Below, in pieces: positions 1-14,636 of a DNA stretch of 64,000 bases. The stretch is from Palaemon carinicauda. Its lineage: Eukaryota > Arthropoda > Malacostraca > Decapoda > Palaemonidae. Under the pieces are notes generated by a model, which was given only the letters and a program-made list of their open reading frames with translations, did not search any database and was not told where the DNA came from. The translations under genes and the position numbers were made by a program. How positions within the stretch are numbered: position 1 is the stretch's first letter; the number at the start of each line of letters is the position of its first letter. The DNA lies in contig NC_090751.1 of NCBI RefSeq assembly GCF_036898095.1, forward strand, positions 54,015,264 to 54,079,263, in the 5' to 3' direction.

Positions 1-612
1 TTAACGAAAATAGCGAGCTTAGCTGAGGGTGGATGAATAGGGACGACAATGGGAGAAATAGCCAGAGAGGATCAGACGACAAGTGGACCGTGTCGCCTTC
101 GTCCTCTTGCACCTTAGTACTGTACTTTATAAAGCTTGCCTACCTGCTCCCCATAAAGCTTGGCTGGAGGTTTGTACAACCACTCAATATAATCTCACCA
201 CACTTTCCAAAATTTTTCGGACAACACACTTCTAAAAAAATGATAGCGTCACCTGAGTAACTTTATCGTAAACACACGAAGCCAGATCGTATTGTTACAA
301 CTAAATCATTTAGAAAATCTCCTGCTTACATCCCTTTTTCATTCATTCTTTTCTCTGATATGTTATTCCTGCAATATTTTCTTAATTTAAAATGTTACTA
401 TCTACTACCAAGGCCATCATTAGTTGCACTAATTACAATAATCCTTAAAGGGAAATTGTAAACAGGTTTATGAAACTGTAAATTAATGGTTTATTATCTC
501 TTGCAGGACCTGTAATTTCTTGATTTTATAATTGTGAATATTACGGCTAAGAAATGCTAAATAAAAATATGCATAAATATTAATTTTCAATGATGTAAAG
601 TAAATCACTTAC

Positions 613-617
<5 letters not shown>
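1..617. other. AT-rich sequence, nothing assigned
   Basis: No convincing coding sequence, RNA gene or repeat family is visible. Short open frames here are uninterrupted by chance and resemble no family I know. Confidence 0.5.

Positions 618-697
<80 letters not shown>
618..697. repeat. (CT)n microsatellite
   Basis: An uninterrupted run of about 40 CT units. It has no flanking element that I recognise. Confidence 0.97.
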
Positions 698-2777
<2,080 letters not shown>

Positions 2778-2860
2778 AAAGTAGAAAATGACATATAAAA
2801 CAAACCTAAACAAAAACATAAACTAAAGCCATAAACAAGGAATGGATCGACATAGCGTAC

Positions 2861-2913
<53 letters not shown>

Positions 2914-2929
2914 TATAATAATTATTATT
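2861..2929. repeat. (TAA)n microsatellite
   Basis: About 22 TAA units with degeneration at the right end. TAA arrays also form the 3' tails of the LINE and SINE-like families in this window, but no element is recognisable to its left. Confidence 0.95.
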
Positions 2930-3109
2930 GTTATATACATCTACTATATGTATACGAAGGTTCCAGTTGACGTTTTTATCTGATGAATTAATAAAGCATG
3001 TTTTAGCCTCACGTCTTGACAAATCTTTTGAATTGATGAAATTATGAGTTAAAGACTGTAAATTTGTTTTAAAGGAAAGTATTACATTAAAATATTGAAT
3101 GGTATTAGG

Positions 3110-3610
3110 TAATCCCTTATTCCCCGTACTCGGGAACCTTTACAAGTAATTTTTCGCAGTTGAAATATTGTCAGCGATTTTATTCGAGTTTCTTTGGTTT
3201 CGAAATGTTAATAACATATTTGTGTTTGGCCTACATATGACAATTTTGACAATTTTGTTTGGAAGACTTGAATATTTTGATATATTCCATTTAATCCACT
3301 CAAGGGAACGAAAATAATTGAATATTACAATTTTTAGATGTCTGGTGCCTAGAAAAGACAGTGGCTTGGATTTCTTCATTTACTGGAAACCTATTAACGA
3401 TGGTCTTGTATCCATTATTATTCGATTCATCAAATCAATATTAAAACTTTCGAATTCTCTAGCATGTGTTAGGGTCTTTAAGGATATGCAGTCCCAAATT
3501 TATAGTCTCAAAAGAAATCTAAAAATACATTAAATTCCGGTAGAAATAGGGATTTTTTTTTAAATGAAAGTTTATTAGAACTAATACATGATGTCAAATT
3601 TTGTGATATA
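3110..3610 (+). pseudogene. Penelope-like element RT relic
   Basis: A decayed piece of the reverse transcriptase of a Penelope-like retroelement. The best segment, about 3318-3533, reads FRCLVPRKDSGLDFF then IYWKPIN, then a region ending in LACVRVF. This matches the order seen in Penelope-like RTs: a FLDVLV-type strand, a basic stretch, an F-x-[IV]-YRKPTN motif, then a helix rich in Ser and Leu. Upstream, frame changes are needed to link a possible Y-x-DDI-like strand (about 3225-3260) to it. There are several stops and shifts, and no GIY-YIG domain follows. It is a fossil; the family call is moderately supported. Confidence 0.5.
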
Positions 3611-4227
3611 AAAGAACTTGCTGAAAACATTCATAGTTAATTTTGTTTTGATTAATAAGAAATCAGTAACAGTTTAAAATGCTATTATAACAATTCTCGA
3701 AAGTAAAATAATGGTTTTAATTACATGATTCCATGTACTGGAAGCAATAAAAAAATATTTGGGTCAAACTGGGAAAACGACAACAGGACAAATGTCAAGC
3801 GCCCAATTTATTCATATGAATTATTTCAACCATTGTTACAATTGGAATAATAGTTAAAAGAAAACACTATTGAATCTGCTTTTATCAATTATTATAATGA
3901 TTAAATTTCAAATCTTAGTTCTTGTCTCTTTAAACGACAACCATCGTGTTAATGATATTTTAAGGAAGTACGATGAAAGGTTTTAGGGCCACTACCAGCA
4001 TTTTAAGATAACGAAAATTATAATTTCTTAGATCACTAATTTACTACAATGAGGAGGCTTTGTTGCTTTAACTTACGATTTGTTAGGTTCATTTTTGTAT
4101 GAATTTACTTTTGAATTGACTTTATATCCCGAAGATGCGTACGTAAGTACGAAAGAGCTTGGTCTTCAATTTCTGTTTCCCGCTGATTTTATATCTAAAT
4201 ATTTTCTACGTGCATTTTTAACTAATA
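3611..4227. other. Unassigned AT-rich sequence
   Basis: It may continue the decayed Penelope-like relic for some distance, but nothing can be aligned with confidence. Confidence 0.4.
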
Positions 4228-4868
4228 GGTTGGCCAGGGCACCAGCCAAACGTTGAGATACTACCGCTAGAGAGTTATGGCGTCCTTTGACTGGCCAGAT
4301 AGTGCTGCATTGGATCCTTTTCTCTGGTTACGTTTCAATTCCCCTTTGCTTACACATACACTGAATAGTCTGGCCTATTCTTTACATATTCTCCTTTGTC
4401 CTCATACACCATGACAACACCGAGATTACTAAACAATTCTTCTTCTCTCAAGGGGTTAACTACTGCACTGTAATTATTCAGTGGCTACTTCCTCTTGGTA
4501 AGGGTAGAAGAGACTCTTTAGCTATGGTAAGCAGCTCTTCTAGGAGAAGGACACTCCAAAATCAAACCATTGTTCTCTAGTCTTGGGTAGTGCCATTAGC
4601 CTCTATACATTAGTTTTCCACTGTCTTGGGTTAGAGTTCTCTTGTTTGAGGGTACACTCGGGCTAACTATTCTATCTTATTTCTCTTACACTTGCTTTGT
4701 TAAATTTTTTTAGTTTATAAAGAAAATATTTATTTTAATGTTACTGATCTTAAAATATTTTATTTCTCCTGCTTCCTTTCCTCACTGGTCTATTTTCCCC
4801 GTTGGAGCCCCCAGGCTTATAGCATCCTGCTTTTCCAACTAGGGTTGTAACTTAGCAAGAAATAAGAT
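4228..4868 (+). repeat. 650-bp interspersed repeat, copy 1 (SINE-like)
   Basis: First of four copies in the window (others at 5268, 6918 and 28843). It starts near GGCCAGGGCACCAGCC and contains the shared block CGTTGAGATACTACCGCTAG. It ends in a tail containing GCATCCTGCTTTTCCAACTA then GGGTTGTA. The last ~90 bp closely match the 3' end of the minus-strand jockey-like LINE at 16325-17410. No pol III A/B boxes and no conserved reading frame are evident. It could be a non-autonomous retroelement or the 3' untranslated part of a longer LINE. Confidence 0.75.
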
Positions 4869-4876
4869 AATATATA

Positions 4877-4879
<3 letters not shown>

Positions 4880-4912
<33 letters not shown>

Positions 4913-4960
4913 GTGTGTGTGTGTGTGTGTGTGTGTGGGTGTGTGTGTGTGTGCGTGCGT
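4880..4960. repeat. (TA)n-(TG)n compound microsatellite
   Basis: A TA tract followed by a TG tract with single GGGT and GCGTGCGT variants. It lies just past the 3' tail of the 650-bp repeat copy 1. Confidence 0.96.
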
Positions 4961-5267
4961 GAAATTTTAAAAGGATATAAAATAAAAACATTGTATTAAC
5001 CTTTAATCCTGACTTTTTATTCCATCTAATTCATTAATCTAGTGAAAATCATTAAACTATACTTCACGTACCGCACGTAATTGAAAGTGAAGAAAAATAA
5101 ATGAAAGAACACGATTACGAAAGCACGAATAATTCATCAAAACTTTATAATAAATGAGAGCTAAACTGTACAGCATAGTGGAATATAAAATGAATGGCAA
5201 GTATCTGTGGATATAATGCTTTAATGAGGTCTACCTTCGCTGTTGAAGATTTAATAAATAGAAAAAA
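4961..5267. other. Unassigned spacer between two opposed repeat copies
   Basis: It separates the tail-to-tail copies 1 and 2 of the 650-bp repeat. No gene is seen. Confidence 0.4.
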
Positions 5268-5925
5268 AAATTACGATGCTAGAAGCCCAAGGGCTCCAAC
5301 AGGGAAAATAGCTGAGTAAAGAAAGGAAATATGGAAATGAATAAACTATAAGAGAAGCAACTAACAACTAAAATAAAACACTTCAAGAACAGCAACAACA
5401 CCAAAACAAGTCTTTCATATATAAATTATGAAAACTTTAAAAAAACCAAGAAGAAGAGAAATAAGTTAGAATAGTGGCCCCGAGTGTACTCTCGAGCAAG
5501 AGAACTCTACTCCAAGACAGTGGAAGTGCATGGTACAAAGGCTACGGCATTACCCACGATAGAGAACATTGGTTTGATTTTAGAGTGTCCTTCTCCTAGA
5601 AGAGTTGCTTACCATAGCTAAAGAGTCTCTTCTAACCTTACCAAGAGGAGAGTAGCCTAAGAACAATTAAAGTGCAGTAGCTAACCCCTTGAGCGAAGAA
5701 GAATTGTTAGGTAATATCAGTGTTGTCAGGTGTATGAGGACAGAGGAGAATGTGGAAAGAATAGACCAGACTATTCGTTATATGTGAAGGCAAAGGGAAA
5801 ATGAGCCGTAACCATAGAGAAGGGTCCAATGTAGTACTGTCCAGCCAGTTAACGGACCCAATAACCCTCTAGCGGTAGTATCTCAACGAGTGGTTGGTGC
5901 TGTAGCCAAACTTGCTTCTACGTTA
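5268..5925 (-). repeat. 650-bp interspersed repeat, copy 2
   Basis: Reverse-oriented copy, lying tail to tail with copy 1. Its left edge (GAAGCCCAAGGGCTCCAACA) is the complement of the shared 3' tail, but the last ~30 bp of the tail (the AACTAGGGTTGTAG part) and any TAA run are missing. Its right edge contains CTAGCGGTAGTATCTCAACG, the head of the family. Confidence 0.75.
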
Positions 5926-6240
5926 TCTTTAGGTATTACATGACATGCCGTAGCTATAACAGTCAAAATATAGTATCCTTCTAGAGACCTCATCCGCAAA
6001 TATCAATGTGTAAAATCTTGCATAAGAGCTCTGGAATGGATGGGATTGGCGAAAACTCTCAGAACGATCCCCGGTACAGAGTTATAATTCTCAATTAAAT
6101 CAAACAAGCTCCTATTAATCAATGAATGAAAAGAATTGTCATAAAAATATATATGGCTATTATGGCACATAGCACTAAAACGCTGAACACTTTTACTGCT
6201 AATTACAAAAAATCAGTAGCAAAAAAAATCAAATACTGTT

Positions 6241-6242
<2 letters not shown>
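5926..6242. other. Unassigned sequence
   Basis: No recognisable gene or repeat; ends in a GA array. Confidence 0.4.

Positions 6243-6320
<78 letters not shown>
6243..6320. repeat. (GA)n microsatellite
   Basis: About 39 pure GA units. Confidence 0.97.
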
Positions 6321-6322
<2 letters not shown>

Positions 6323-6521
6323 CTTCTAAACCCTGAATAATATGTAAATTTGTAGGAGATAAATCTGGATAAGTAGTATTGAAGCCTTTTTTTCCCCCTT
6401 ATAGATTAAAAATAAAATAGGAAACGTCTATAGTGCTTATCACCTCGTAATGAGGGAACATCTAATCGTGAGCTAAATAATAACCATTAATATAAATATC
6501 TTAATAAAAGAAAAAAATATA

Positions 6522-6630
<109 letters not shown>

Positions 6631-6917
6631 ATGGGCATCAGAGTAATAAAAAATGCAGACATAAACCAAAAAACTGAAATTAATAAATCACAAAACAAAA
6701 CAAATATATATATAAAAAATATGTAATGCATATATTAGTAACTTCCTGTTATACCTCTGATTACAGTTGGTAAATATACAAACATGAAATATCCAACATG
6801 GTCCAAAGAATGAAAAATAAAACTAAAAAAGGTTAAACTTTAAGGTCCTTTATAGCATAAGTGGACGTCAAAAGTAAGCATTAGACGCGTTCTTAGTTTA
6901 GTATATACTAAGGATAT

Positions 6918-7188
6918 GTCAAAAGAAGCAAGGGGAAAGTAGCCACTGAACAATTACAGTGCAGCATTGAAAAAGAACTTTTTGGTTATCTTACTGTTGT
7001 CTGGCGTATGAGGAAAGACGTAAATGAGTAAAGAATAGGCCAGAATACTCAGTGTATGGGGAGGCAAAGGAAACAGGAGCCGTAACCAGAGAGGGATCCA
7101 TTGTAGTACTATTTTCCCAGACAAATGACTCAATAACTCTCTAGCGGTAGTATCTCAACGGGTGGCTTGTGCTTTGGCCTACCTAATT
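6918..7188 (-). repeat. 650-bp interspersed repeat, copy 3 (partial)
   Basis: Contains the head half of the family in reverse (CTCTAGCGGTAGTATCTCAA near 7139). It lacks the 3' tail half; the left boundary is near AAAGTAGCCACTGAACAATT. Divergence from copies 1 and 2 is obvious by eye. Confidence 0.7.
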
Positions 7189-7486
7189 TTTTGTAAGACA
7201 CTTACTGTAATTTATCAAATAAACGCATCAGCTAAGTTGAGAAAACATAATTTAAGGAAGCTAAATTCAAAATTTGTTCAAAATCATGCAAGTTATTTAT
7301 AGGTAAAAGGGCTTCTATCGTCTCCCAAAAAATCATTCAATCCACGGCGTTTTCAAATAATATGATGGAATATTCGTTTTAAACATGAGCATATAAATAT
7401 ACAAGACGTACCCCAAAAACAGCTAACGCATTACATAAATTAGTTTGACACAAACATTGACTATATTGAGAAAGCTAAGGACATGC

Positions 7487-7490
<4 letters not shown>

Positions 7491-7557
<67 letters not shown>
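7491..7557. repeat. (GA)n microsatellite
   Basis: About 33 pure GA units. Confidence 0.97.
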
Positions 7558-7561
<4 letters not shown>

Positions 7562-10284
7562 TTTTCATATAAAAAAGGAAAAAAAATAGGAAAATAATCA
7601 AGTGAAGGATTATTAGTGAGATACTTGCTTTACTGTAATCAAAAGATATTGTTTTTAAATAGAAGAGGATTGTTACAGACAAACAGGGATAAGTTTCCCG
7701 TCAACCATAAATTTCTCATTCAAACCACATACTGTACTACGCTACTATAATTGAAAAGCAAATTTCTCCTAAACGTCAAATGTCAATATTAAATTAATTT
7801 TACCTAGGATACATCCATACTTCAACTGAAAATTATGTGAAAGATTTATGTTTTTATGGTTACTCCGTGCCCTTGAACCCAGGCCACTTCACTTACCACA
7901 GATTGTTCTAGACATTTTAAATTCACATGACCTTGGTATACCTAAACTATGTACCAAGTATTAAATGATAAATTGACTTTGGTGGGTTACAGTTAAGGTG
8001 TAGAAGAGGTTAAAGGGAGCAACCCCTCCCAAAATACTTGTTAAGAGCCTCAAACCTCACACAGTCTGAACCCACACAGTATATAGCAAAAGGGAGTATA
8101 GATAAAACAAAATGGGCCAGATAATAATAGCGTTTTGTCCCATAGTCATAGACACTTGGAATTAATGCCCTGACATAAAAAAAGATGCCATTTAAATCAA
8201 AATAAGCCTATCTGATCTTGTGGCTACACTCAAGGAAAAATAGGATGCATAACCTGAGTTACTTCTGCTCTCTACATTATACAAATTCAATAAAAAATTA
8301 CAATGTTCCATACTTTATGTTTATTTCTTACCAAAAGCTAAACTTAGCTCACTTCTTTTTCTTGTTATTATCTGTACAATGTTTTATTTTCATTATTTAT
8401 TTCTAAAACATAATAATTAAATATACAAAACTATGTAATATACTAAACCACAATGTTGGCAAGTTCCTCATTGGCGTAGATTGAAGAGAGAAAAAAATAC
8501 ATAGTAGTTTCTTAGTCTATATCATATAATCAGTTTTAAATACTTTGCTTCTCGGTGGTATTTTTAGCGTCAGTAACAAAGAATTCTATTTTAAATTTCT
8601 AAGGGTGCTATTCAATCCAATTTCAATAGCTCGTTCAAGTACGATCTCCCATACCGTTGAAATACTATCTCACAAACATAAATCAAATATCTTTGTTCAT
8701 ATTTCAGATTTCTCTACGAAGATTTAATCACCGTGAAATTTCCATAACATACTTGGTAAGGCGAAAGACCCCAAGACAGGAAATGGCGATTGCGTCACAA
8801 AATTAATGTTCTTCGTTGTCTAGTAGGTCATTAGAGAAGAGCAATTTACCCTGCTTTCTTTTATTCTCTATCTATCAAGGATGAAAAAGACTATGTCTCT
8901 ACATTGGAGGAAGAAAAAAGATAGTACGTGTTTTTAATCAGGGGATAGTCGAGCTCATTCATTGTATGGCGCTTATATTGTCCAGTGTTGTTATAAACAC
9001 AATGACCTACCCACTCTCTCCCTCTCTCTCTCTTTCTCTCTCGCTTTCTCTGACTAATAAAGAATATAGAAAAGTTTACGGATACTGTAGCACGTATCTT
9101 GATATTTTATATAAATTATGAAAATGATTTTAACTTTAAGAGGAACTACCAAATAAACCATGAATAGCCTTTTTTAACTTTGATTTCCTACTCTACCTAA
9201 CAATGTTGAACCTTTGAACAACAGGAGAAATATTTAATCTAAAGACATACTGCTGCTGACTACAAAAAACCCTAATATTTAGAGGCATAGAAATAAATAC
9301 GATCTATATTCGGCAATTAATCACGTATTTCCTCCTTAACATAACTTAACATGCATTAAAGTTTATTTCAAAGTTTAAAAAAGGATACCGGTATCTGTTC
9401 AGACTCACAGCACCACTCTTAAACCCCATTTGGACGGGAATGTATTTATAATATATCTTCAAATTCCTTGCAAAGCAAACAGAAAAATTACATATCATAT
9501 TTTCTTTTCTCAAGTACTAAGAAATTTATGATTACTTAGATTAATATCCCTTTCATCTATTTCTTTTTCAATTCCTCGAAAATATTTCAAAAATCAATAA
9601 AAAAAAATCTCCCCTCTTTGTTATCTGTCTGTTCGATTCCATCAAAACCCTCATATCAAACCCACGGAACGAACAGACAATGATTAAGACAAACAATGTA
9701 AATGTTTCCCGAGCACATTTATCGTACAGGCTGCCCATCGTCAAAATTCCCCTTCTTTCAACAACGTTATCGTGACACATTCGTCGTCTTTTTCTTTTTC
9801 ATTTCTTCCAGCTATCCCCCTTTGCTCCCTCCCCCTCCATGCACTCCCTCCCTAGCCCCACCCAGAGACCAGAGAACCTCCATCTCATTGTCATCCTTTC
9901 ATCTTCGTCAATAAGACCGTTGGGTGAACATGATTTGATAATGACGATTTCCTGACAACCTGAAACGGTCGAAAAATAGGAGGCCGTCAGAGGCTCGATG
10001 GCTAGATGGTGATCACGGGTATTAGACTCGCTTTTGTCCAGACTTTGGGAGAACCTCTTTGTCCGGATTATTGGATTAATTTGATGGATTCATATCAGAA
10101 CATCACTGTTATGAAAATCTATACACATTCGTGCGCTCTGACATGTGAACACGGTCTGAAAGTTTGGCAGTTTAGTCTTCCAGCACGAGATCCGGGAAAA
10201 TTTAATTATAATTATTTTTCTTCATCTCGAAAATACAAGATATAGACAAGACAGGCAATGGATATGCATACACATACACAAGTT
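7558..10284. other. Unassigned sequence
   Basis: No gene or known element is recognised. A short CT-rich patch lies at about 9015-9050, and a pyrimidine/C-rich stretch at about 9780-9860 encodes only low-complexity peptide. A TGGCTAGATGG at about 9998 resembles a pol III A box but has no convincing B box downstream. Confidence 0.4.
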
Positions 10285-10289
10285 CATAT

Positions 10290-10292
10290 ACA

Positions 10293-10360
<68 letters not shown>

Positions 10361-10401
10361 GTATATATATACACATATATACATATATATACATATACAG
10401 T

Positions 10402-10475
<74 letters not shown>
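10290..10475. repeat. (TA)n/(CA)n compound microsatellite
   Basis: TA arrays with short CA, ATAC and ATTTATA interruptions. It flanks a small palindromic insertion on the left. Confidence 0.95.
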
Positions 10476-10476
<1 letters not shown>

Positions 10477-10500
10477 CTTCAGATATATACATATATATAC

Positions 10501-10535
10501 CAGGGTTAAAAAGAATAGGTATTCTTTTAACCCTG
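10501..10535. mobile_element. 35-bp palindromic insertion with 8-bp target-like duplication
   Basis: CAGGGTTAAAAAGAATA, then GG, then TATTCTTTTAACCCTG: a near-perfect inverted repeat (one-base length difference between arms) inside a TA microsatellite. The 8 bp on each side are both ATATATAC (10493-10500 and 10536-10543). Short inverted repeats starting CAGGGTT with 8-bp duplications fit the hAT superfamily, so this may be a miniature element or the residue of an excision that left both ends fused. The AT-rich flank makes a chance match of the duplication possible, though the final C in both reduces that. Confidence 0.45.
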
Positions 10536-10547
10536 ATATATACATAC

Positions 10548-10552
<5 letters not shown>

Positions 10553-10631
<79 letters not shown>
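10553..10631. repeat. (TA)n microsatellite
   Basis: About 39 TA units to the right of the palindromic insertion; probably the same array as 10290-10475, now split. Confidence 0.96.
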
Positions 10632-10634
<3 letters not shown>

Positions 10635-10639
10635 CTAAA

Positions 10640-10830
10640 AATAAGCTAAAAATACCCTTTCATACTGACACGAGATCTAAGACCCAGAATGATAATTTTT
10701 GCCCGCCCAAGGATTCGAACCTATGGTCGGTAGAAATAAGAGAAACATTGAACTTTGGCCGAGAGTGCTAAAGCGTTATGTTTACCCTTACTCTCTTGGC
10801 CATGAGTTCGACCCATTGGCTGGCAAGAAA
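10640..10830 (+). repeat. tRNA-like SINE remnant (possible)
   Basis: On the plus strand TGGCCGAGAGTG (from about 10757) fits a pol III A box and GAGTTCGACCC (about 10807) fits a B box, about 50 bp apart, as in a tRNA with a long variable arm. On the minus strand GGTTCGAATCC (complement of about 10712-10722) is an even better B box. Two tRNA-related modules in opposite orientation may be present. No intact cloverleaf or acceptor stem could be drawn, so it is not called as a tRNA gene. Confidence 0.35.
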
Positions 10831-10995
10831 TAATGATCATTATAGAAATTTACAAACGGTCTTAGATTCTATGGCAGAGGGAATTCTATATTAAAGGTTA
10901 TTTGTGGCCTCTTTGAAAAATGAAAATCCCGGGTGCTAAGTGATATTATCATATATATTTATATATACACACATATATAATGTATATATTTCATT

Positions 10996-10997
<2 letters not shown>

Positions 10998-11050
<53 letters not shown>

Positions 11051-11090
11051 TTTATATATATACTTATATATACATATACATAGGTATGTA

Positions 11091-11176
<86 letters not shown>

Positions 11177-11177
11177 A
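10998..11177. repeat. (TA)n-(TG)n compound microsatellite
   Basis: Two long TA arrays separated by TATACATATA-type variants, ending in about 12 TG units. Confidence 0.95.
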
Positions 11178-12164
11178 TTCATAGATACGTGCATACAAGT
11201 GCAAAATAACACATTACAAGGCTAACATTCTAACCAGGTCACAATAAGTGAAACTTTTCCTTTACAAATGTATACTGCTTATGTTATGAAATGAAATGTT
11301 GAGTTGGAGCACACGAAGTTCTTAATTACAATCTTTATAAAACTATGATCAGGCGCTTATTAATAATATTCGAAACAAAATGACTTAGAGGTGACTATAG
11401 CTTTTTAATTAAATTGTTCTTTTCTATAATATGAAGCCTTATTCTCGAATTCTAAAATACCTGATTAAAAATAACACGCATAGACGCTATATGGATGTAA
11501 TTAGTCCAAATGGTCATGTGAATCAAATCATATATTCGATATTGAGCTTACTATGAGAATAAACAAGACATTCCAGAAATTTTATGGTGATCTAAATATC
11601 CTCTTAAATTTCTACATATCCCCCACCATTTTCTAAATTCACCAAAAAATATTATCAAGCACGATTAGTGGCTTTAAGCAATATATACATAATCTTTCGA
11701 TAACTATAAGACAATATTATTTCATATTCCCACGAATTAAGAGACGTAATCTATGTTTGTTAAAAAGAAATTCTATTGCAAAGTAATAAGGCCATTCAAA
11801 AATTATATTTTCATGATTTTGAATATTCTAGAAAAAATATATCTGAAGACAAATTAGGTCAAGTTTAAGGGGTCAACTTAATTATCCAACCCAAAAGTCT
11901 ATTTGATGCAAAGATATAGAAACATTCATGAATGCGAATTCACACAGAGTTTACATTGCAAGAAAAAAAAAAAACGTAAAAATTGCAGTAATTAAGGCAA
12001 CGCTAGATATAATTAAGGTCAGCAATTGTAGATACTCACTTAAGAACTCTGGCGTACATAATACCTTCAGAAAACCCACAGAAGTTTACTTTATGCAATA
12101 GTGAGGTAATAAGAGGCACGATAATGTTAAGGTCAATGCTTACCATTGGAATTGGCATATATCA
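11178..12164. other. Unassigned AT-rich sequence
   Basis: No gene or repeat family recognised. Confidence 0.45.
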
Positions 12165-12440
12165 TTATCATCATCATCATCTCCTACGCCTATTGACGCA
12201 AAAGGCCTCGGTTAGATTCCGCCAGTCTTCTCTATCTTGAGCTTTTAATTCAATACTTCTCCATTCATCATCTCCAACTTCGCGCTTCATAATCCTCAGC
12301 CATATAGGCCAGGGTCTTCCAACTCTTCTAGTTCCTTGTGGAGCCCAGCTGAACGTTTGGTGAACTAATCTCTCTTGGGGAGTGCGAAGAGCTTGCCCAA
12401 ACCAACTCCATCTACCCCCTAATAATGATCTCATCCACAT
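12165..12440 (-). mobile_element. LINE 3' end, C-terminal tail of RT polyprotein
   Basis: The minus strand has an open 87-codon stretch with the motif series WSWFGQALRTPQERLVHQTF, GTRRVGRP, MKREVGDDEW, then LTEAFCVNRRRR and a stop. This WFGH-R...GRP...RDRxxWR...LC arrangement is the C-terminal region found after the RT domain in many LINE polyproteins. A (ATG)n/(CAT)n run at 12166-12181 forms its 3' tail, as in RTE-type and related LINEs. The RT domain is absent, so this is a strongly 5'-truncated copy. A second copy lies at 17422. Confidence 0.8.
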
Positions 12441-13995
12441 ATGGTACTCGACTAATCTCTCCTATAGTTTAATTTCTAATCCTGTCCTGCCATTTAACTC
12501 CCAATATCCTTCTGAGGGCGTTGTTCTCAAATCTACTAAATCTATTGGAGATTGTTTCATTGTCATACCATGATTAATGTCCCTAGAGTAACACCAATCT
12601 CACTAAATTGATATATAGTCTTTATATGTAATTTCAGGCGATTTGATTTCCAAATTTTACTTAACCTAGCCATTGTCTGGTTTGCTTTTTTCAATCTTCC
12701 ACTAAACTTATCGTAAAAATAACATTGTCTCTATTGATTTCGAAATCTTATAATTGAAAATGGTTAGATACATATATAAACACAAAATATTTGCTCTCCT
12801 GAAAACTAACTTTTATAACTCCGAAACAAGCCCTGATAATTAGCAAAAGTAAGCTGCCAAGGAACTTACATATTGCAATTTTTAAAATAGTCAGTAATTA
12901 ACGATTCCCAATTCACAGTGGAATGAAATCAATACACAAGTCTATTAATGAAAAAAAGGCAAGTATATTCCTTTGAGTAGAACCCATACAAAACTCGAGC
13001 TTGAATGAATACCCAATAACAGCATAAATCATATCATGCTAAAAACATGGTTAGCATATTAATGGTACGTAACGCTACCAAAGATAGAATTTAAATCTGA
13101 CAATAGAATGGAACCCTTGAACCAAAGCGGGAAGATATCGCTCATGATCTCCCCTAATGTTGAAAATCCAATTCTATAACGGTGTTTACTCTCAAGTAGC
13201 GTTTTTAGAACAATTCGAAGAGCATTACACAAATAATTCCAGATCAGTCAACTTACGTTCATGGGAAAATCTAAAAAAACGTAATAATTCAAAACAAAAG
13301 CGATGTAATTTCCTTCATACATATACATATTTTTCTCTTTTTTATAGACATATATTATATATGGTACGTTCGGTTATCAGACAACTTGAGAGATAGAGGG
13401 AGAAATAAGAGTGGTATGGGAGAATTTCTAAGCAACGCAGGAGTAAATGAAAATGAATGCCATAGCAGAGGTCAAAATGCAAATGGAATTTTTCAACTTT
13501 ATACTGGTTATAAAAATAAATATACAACACACTGGATGTAGCGTTTTACAGAATAAATAAGTGCGTTATTTCATCATGTTTTGTGTGTAAATTCTAATTT
13601 CAGAATCCGCCTATACTCACTGACTTTACTTTTACACCATAGGGTGTGCTAGCTTCACCTATACAAGTGATTGCCGGTGGACTTGAATTTAACTGTAAAA
13701 GTTGTTGAAGTTTTTTCATAGTAAACGGGGATTCGTTTATAAATATCATTTAGAAATGATCAACTCATTAACGTCAGTCATAGCCATCCATAATATGTCA
13801 GTACTACCACTTAGCCACGTTCCTATCATGTTATTACCGAGCTATTTCTCAAGATGGCTTGTTCTAGCTCTTCAGCTTTAGATAAATTTTGTAACTTGAC
13901 ATATTACACTACCAGAAAAGAAAACTATCTAGAAATAAATAACTCTTAACTCGTAATATTAATTATAAGAGATGGAGCTACGGTCTTTCGCGCTA
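12441..13995. other. Unassigned AT-rich sequence
   Basis: Nothing recognisable beyond short chance frames. The first ~100 bp may still belong to the LINE. Confidence 0.45.
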
Positions 13996-13996
13996 A

Positions 13997-14021
13997 CCCC
14001 CCCCCCCCCCCACCCCACCCC
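13997..14021 (-). repeat. Poly(C) tract with potential G-quadruplex on the minus strand
   Basis: A run of 15 C followed by A-CCCC-A-CCCC. On the minus strand this gives at least four adjacent G runs, enough for a G-quadruplex. It is a striking exception in such AT-rich surroundings. Confidence 0.8.
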
Positions 14022-14411
14022 TTTTTTCAGGGATTATTTACCAAAACCGTAATAGCTTACAGTGATATTATATACAATAAAAACATGCATCATGAACATA
14101 CAGGATGATGACTTTCACGTAAAAATAAATTAATTGCTGGACTCAAGAAATGAGACTTGCTTTTTCACATTCAACAGAAGCTTCATCAGCTGTGAATTGG
14201 TTATTTCCTCTTAGATAGAAAAAGATATTAATATCAAATCTGCATGAAATTCAAACTTACTAGCCATGAGGAATACCCTTTGGTTCTAAGATTTCTATCG
14301 ATCCGCCAACTTTTTTTTCATCGCATCTCTGACCAACTGAATCTTTGCTCTGTTTGCCTTGTGTAGTAGAAACATTACACAAATTACAGCATATGAGAAA
14401 CAACTTGATAT

Positions 14412-14635
<224 letters not shown>

Positions 14636-14636
<1 letters not shown>

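Noticed and set aside
9986..10060. tRNA or SINE head with A box TGGCTAGATGG
   Set aside because: No matching B box or acceptor stem within tRNA distance.
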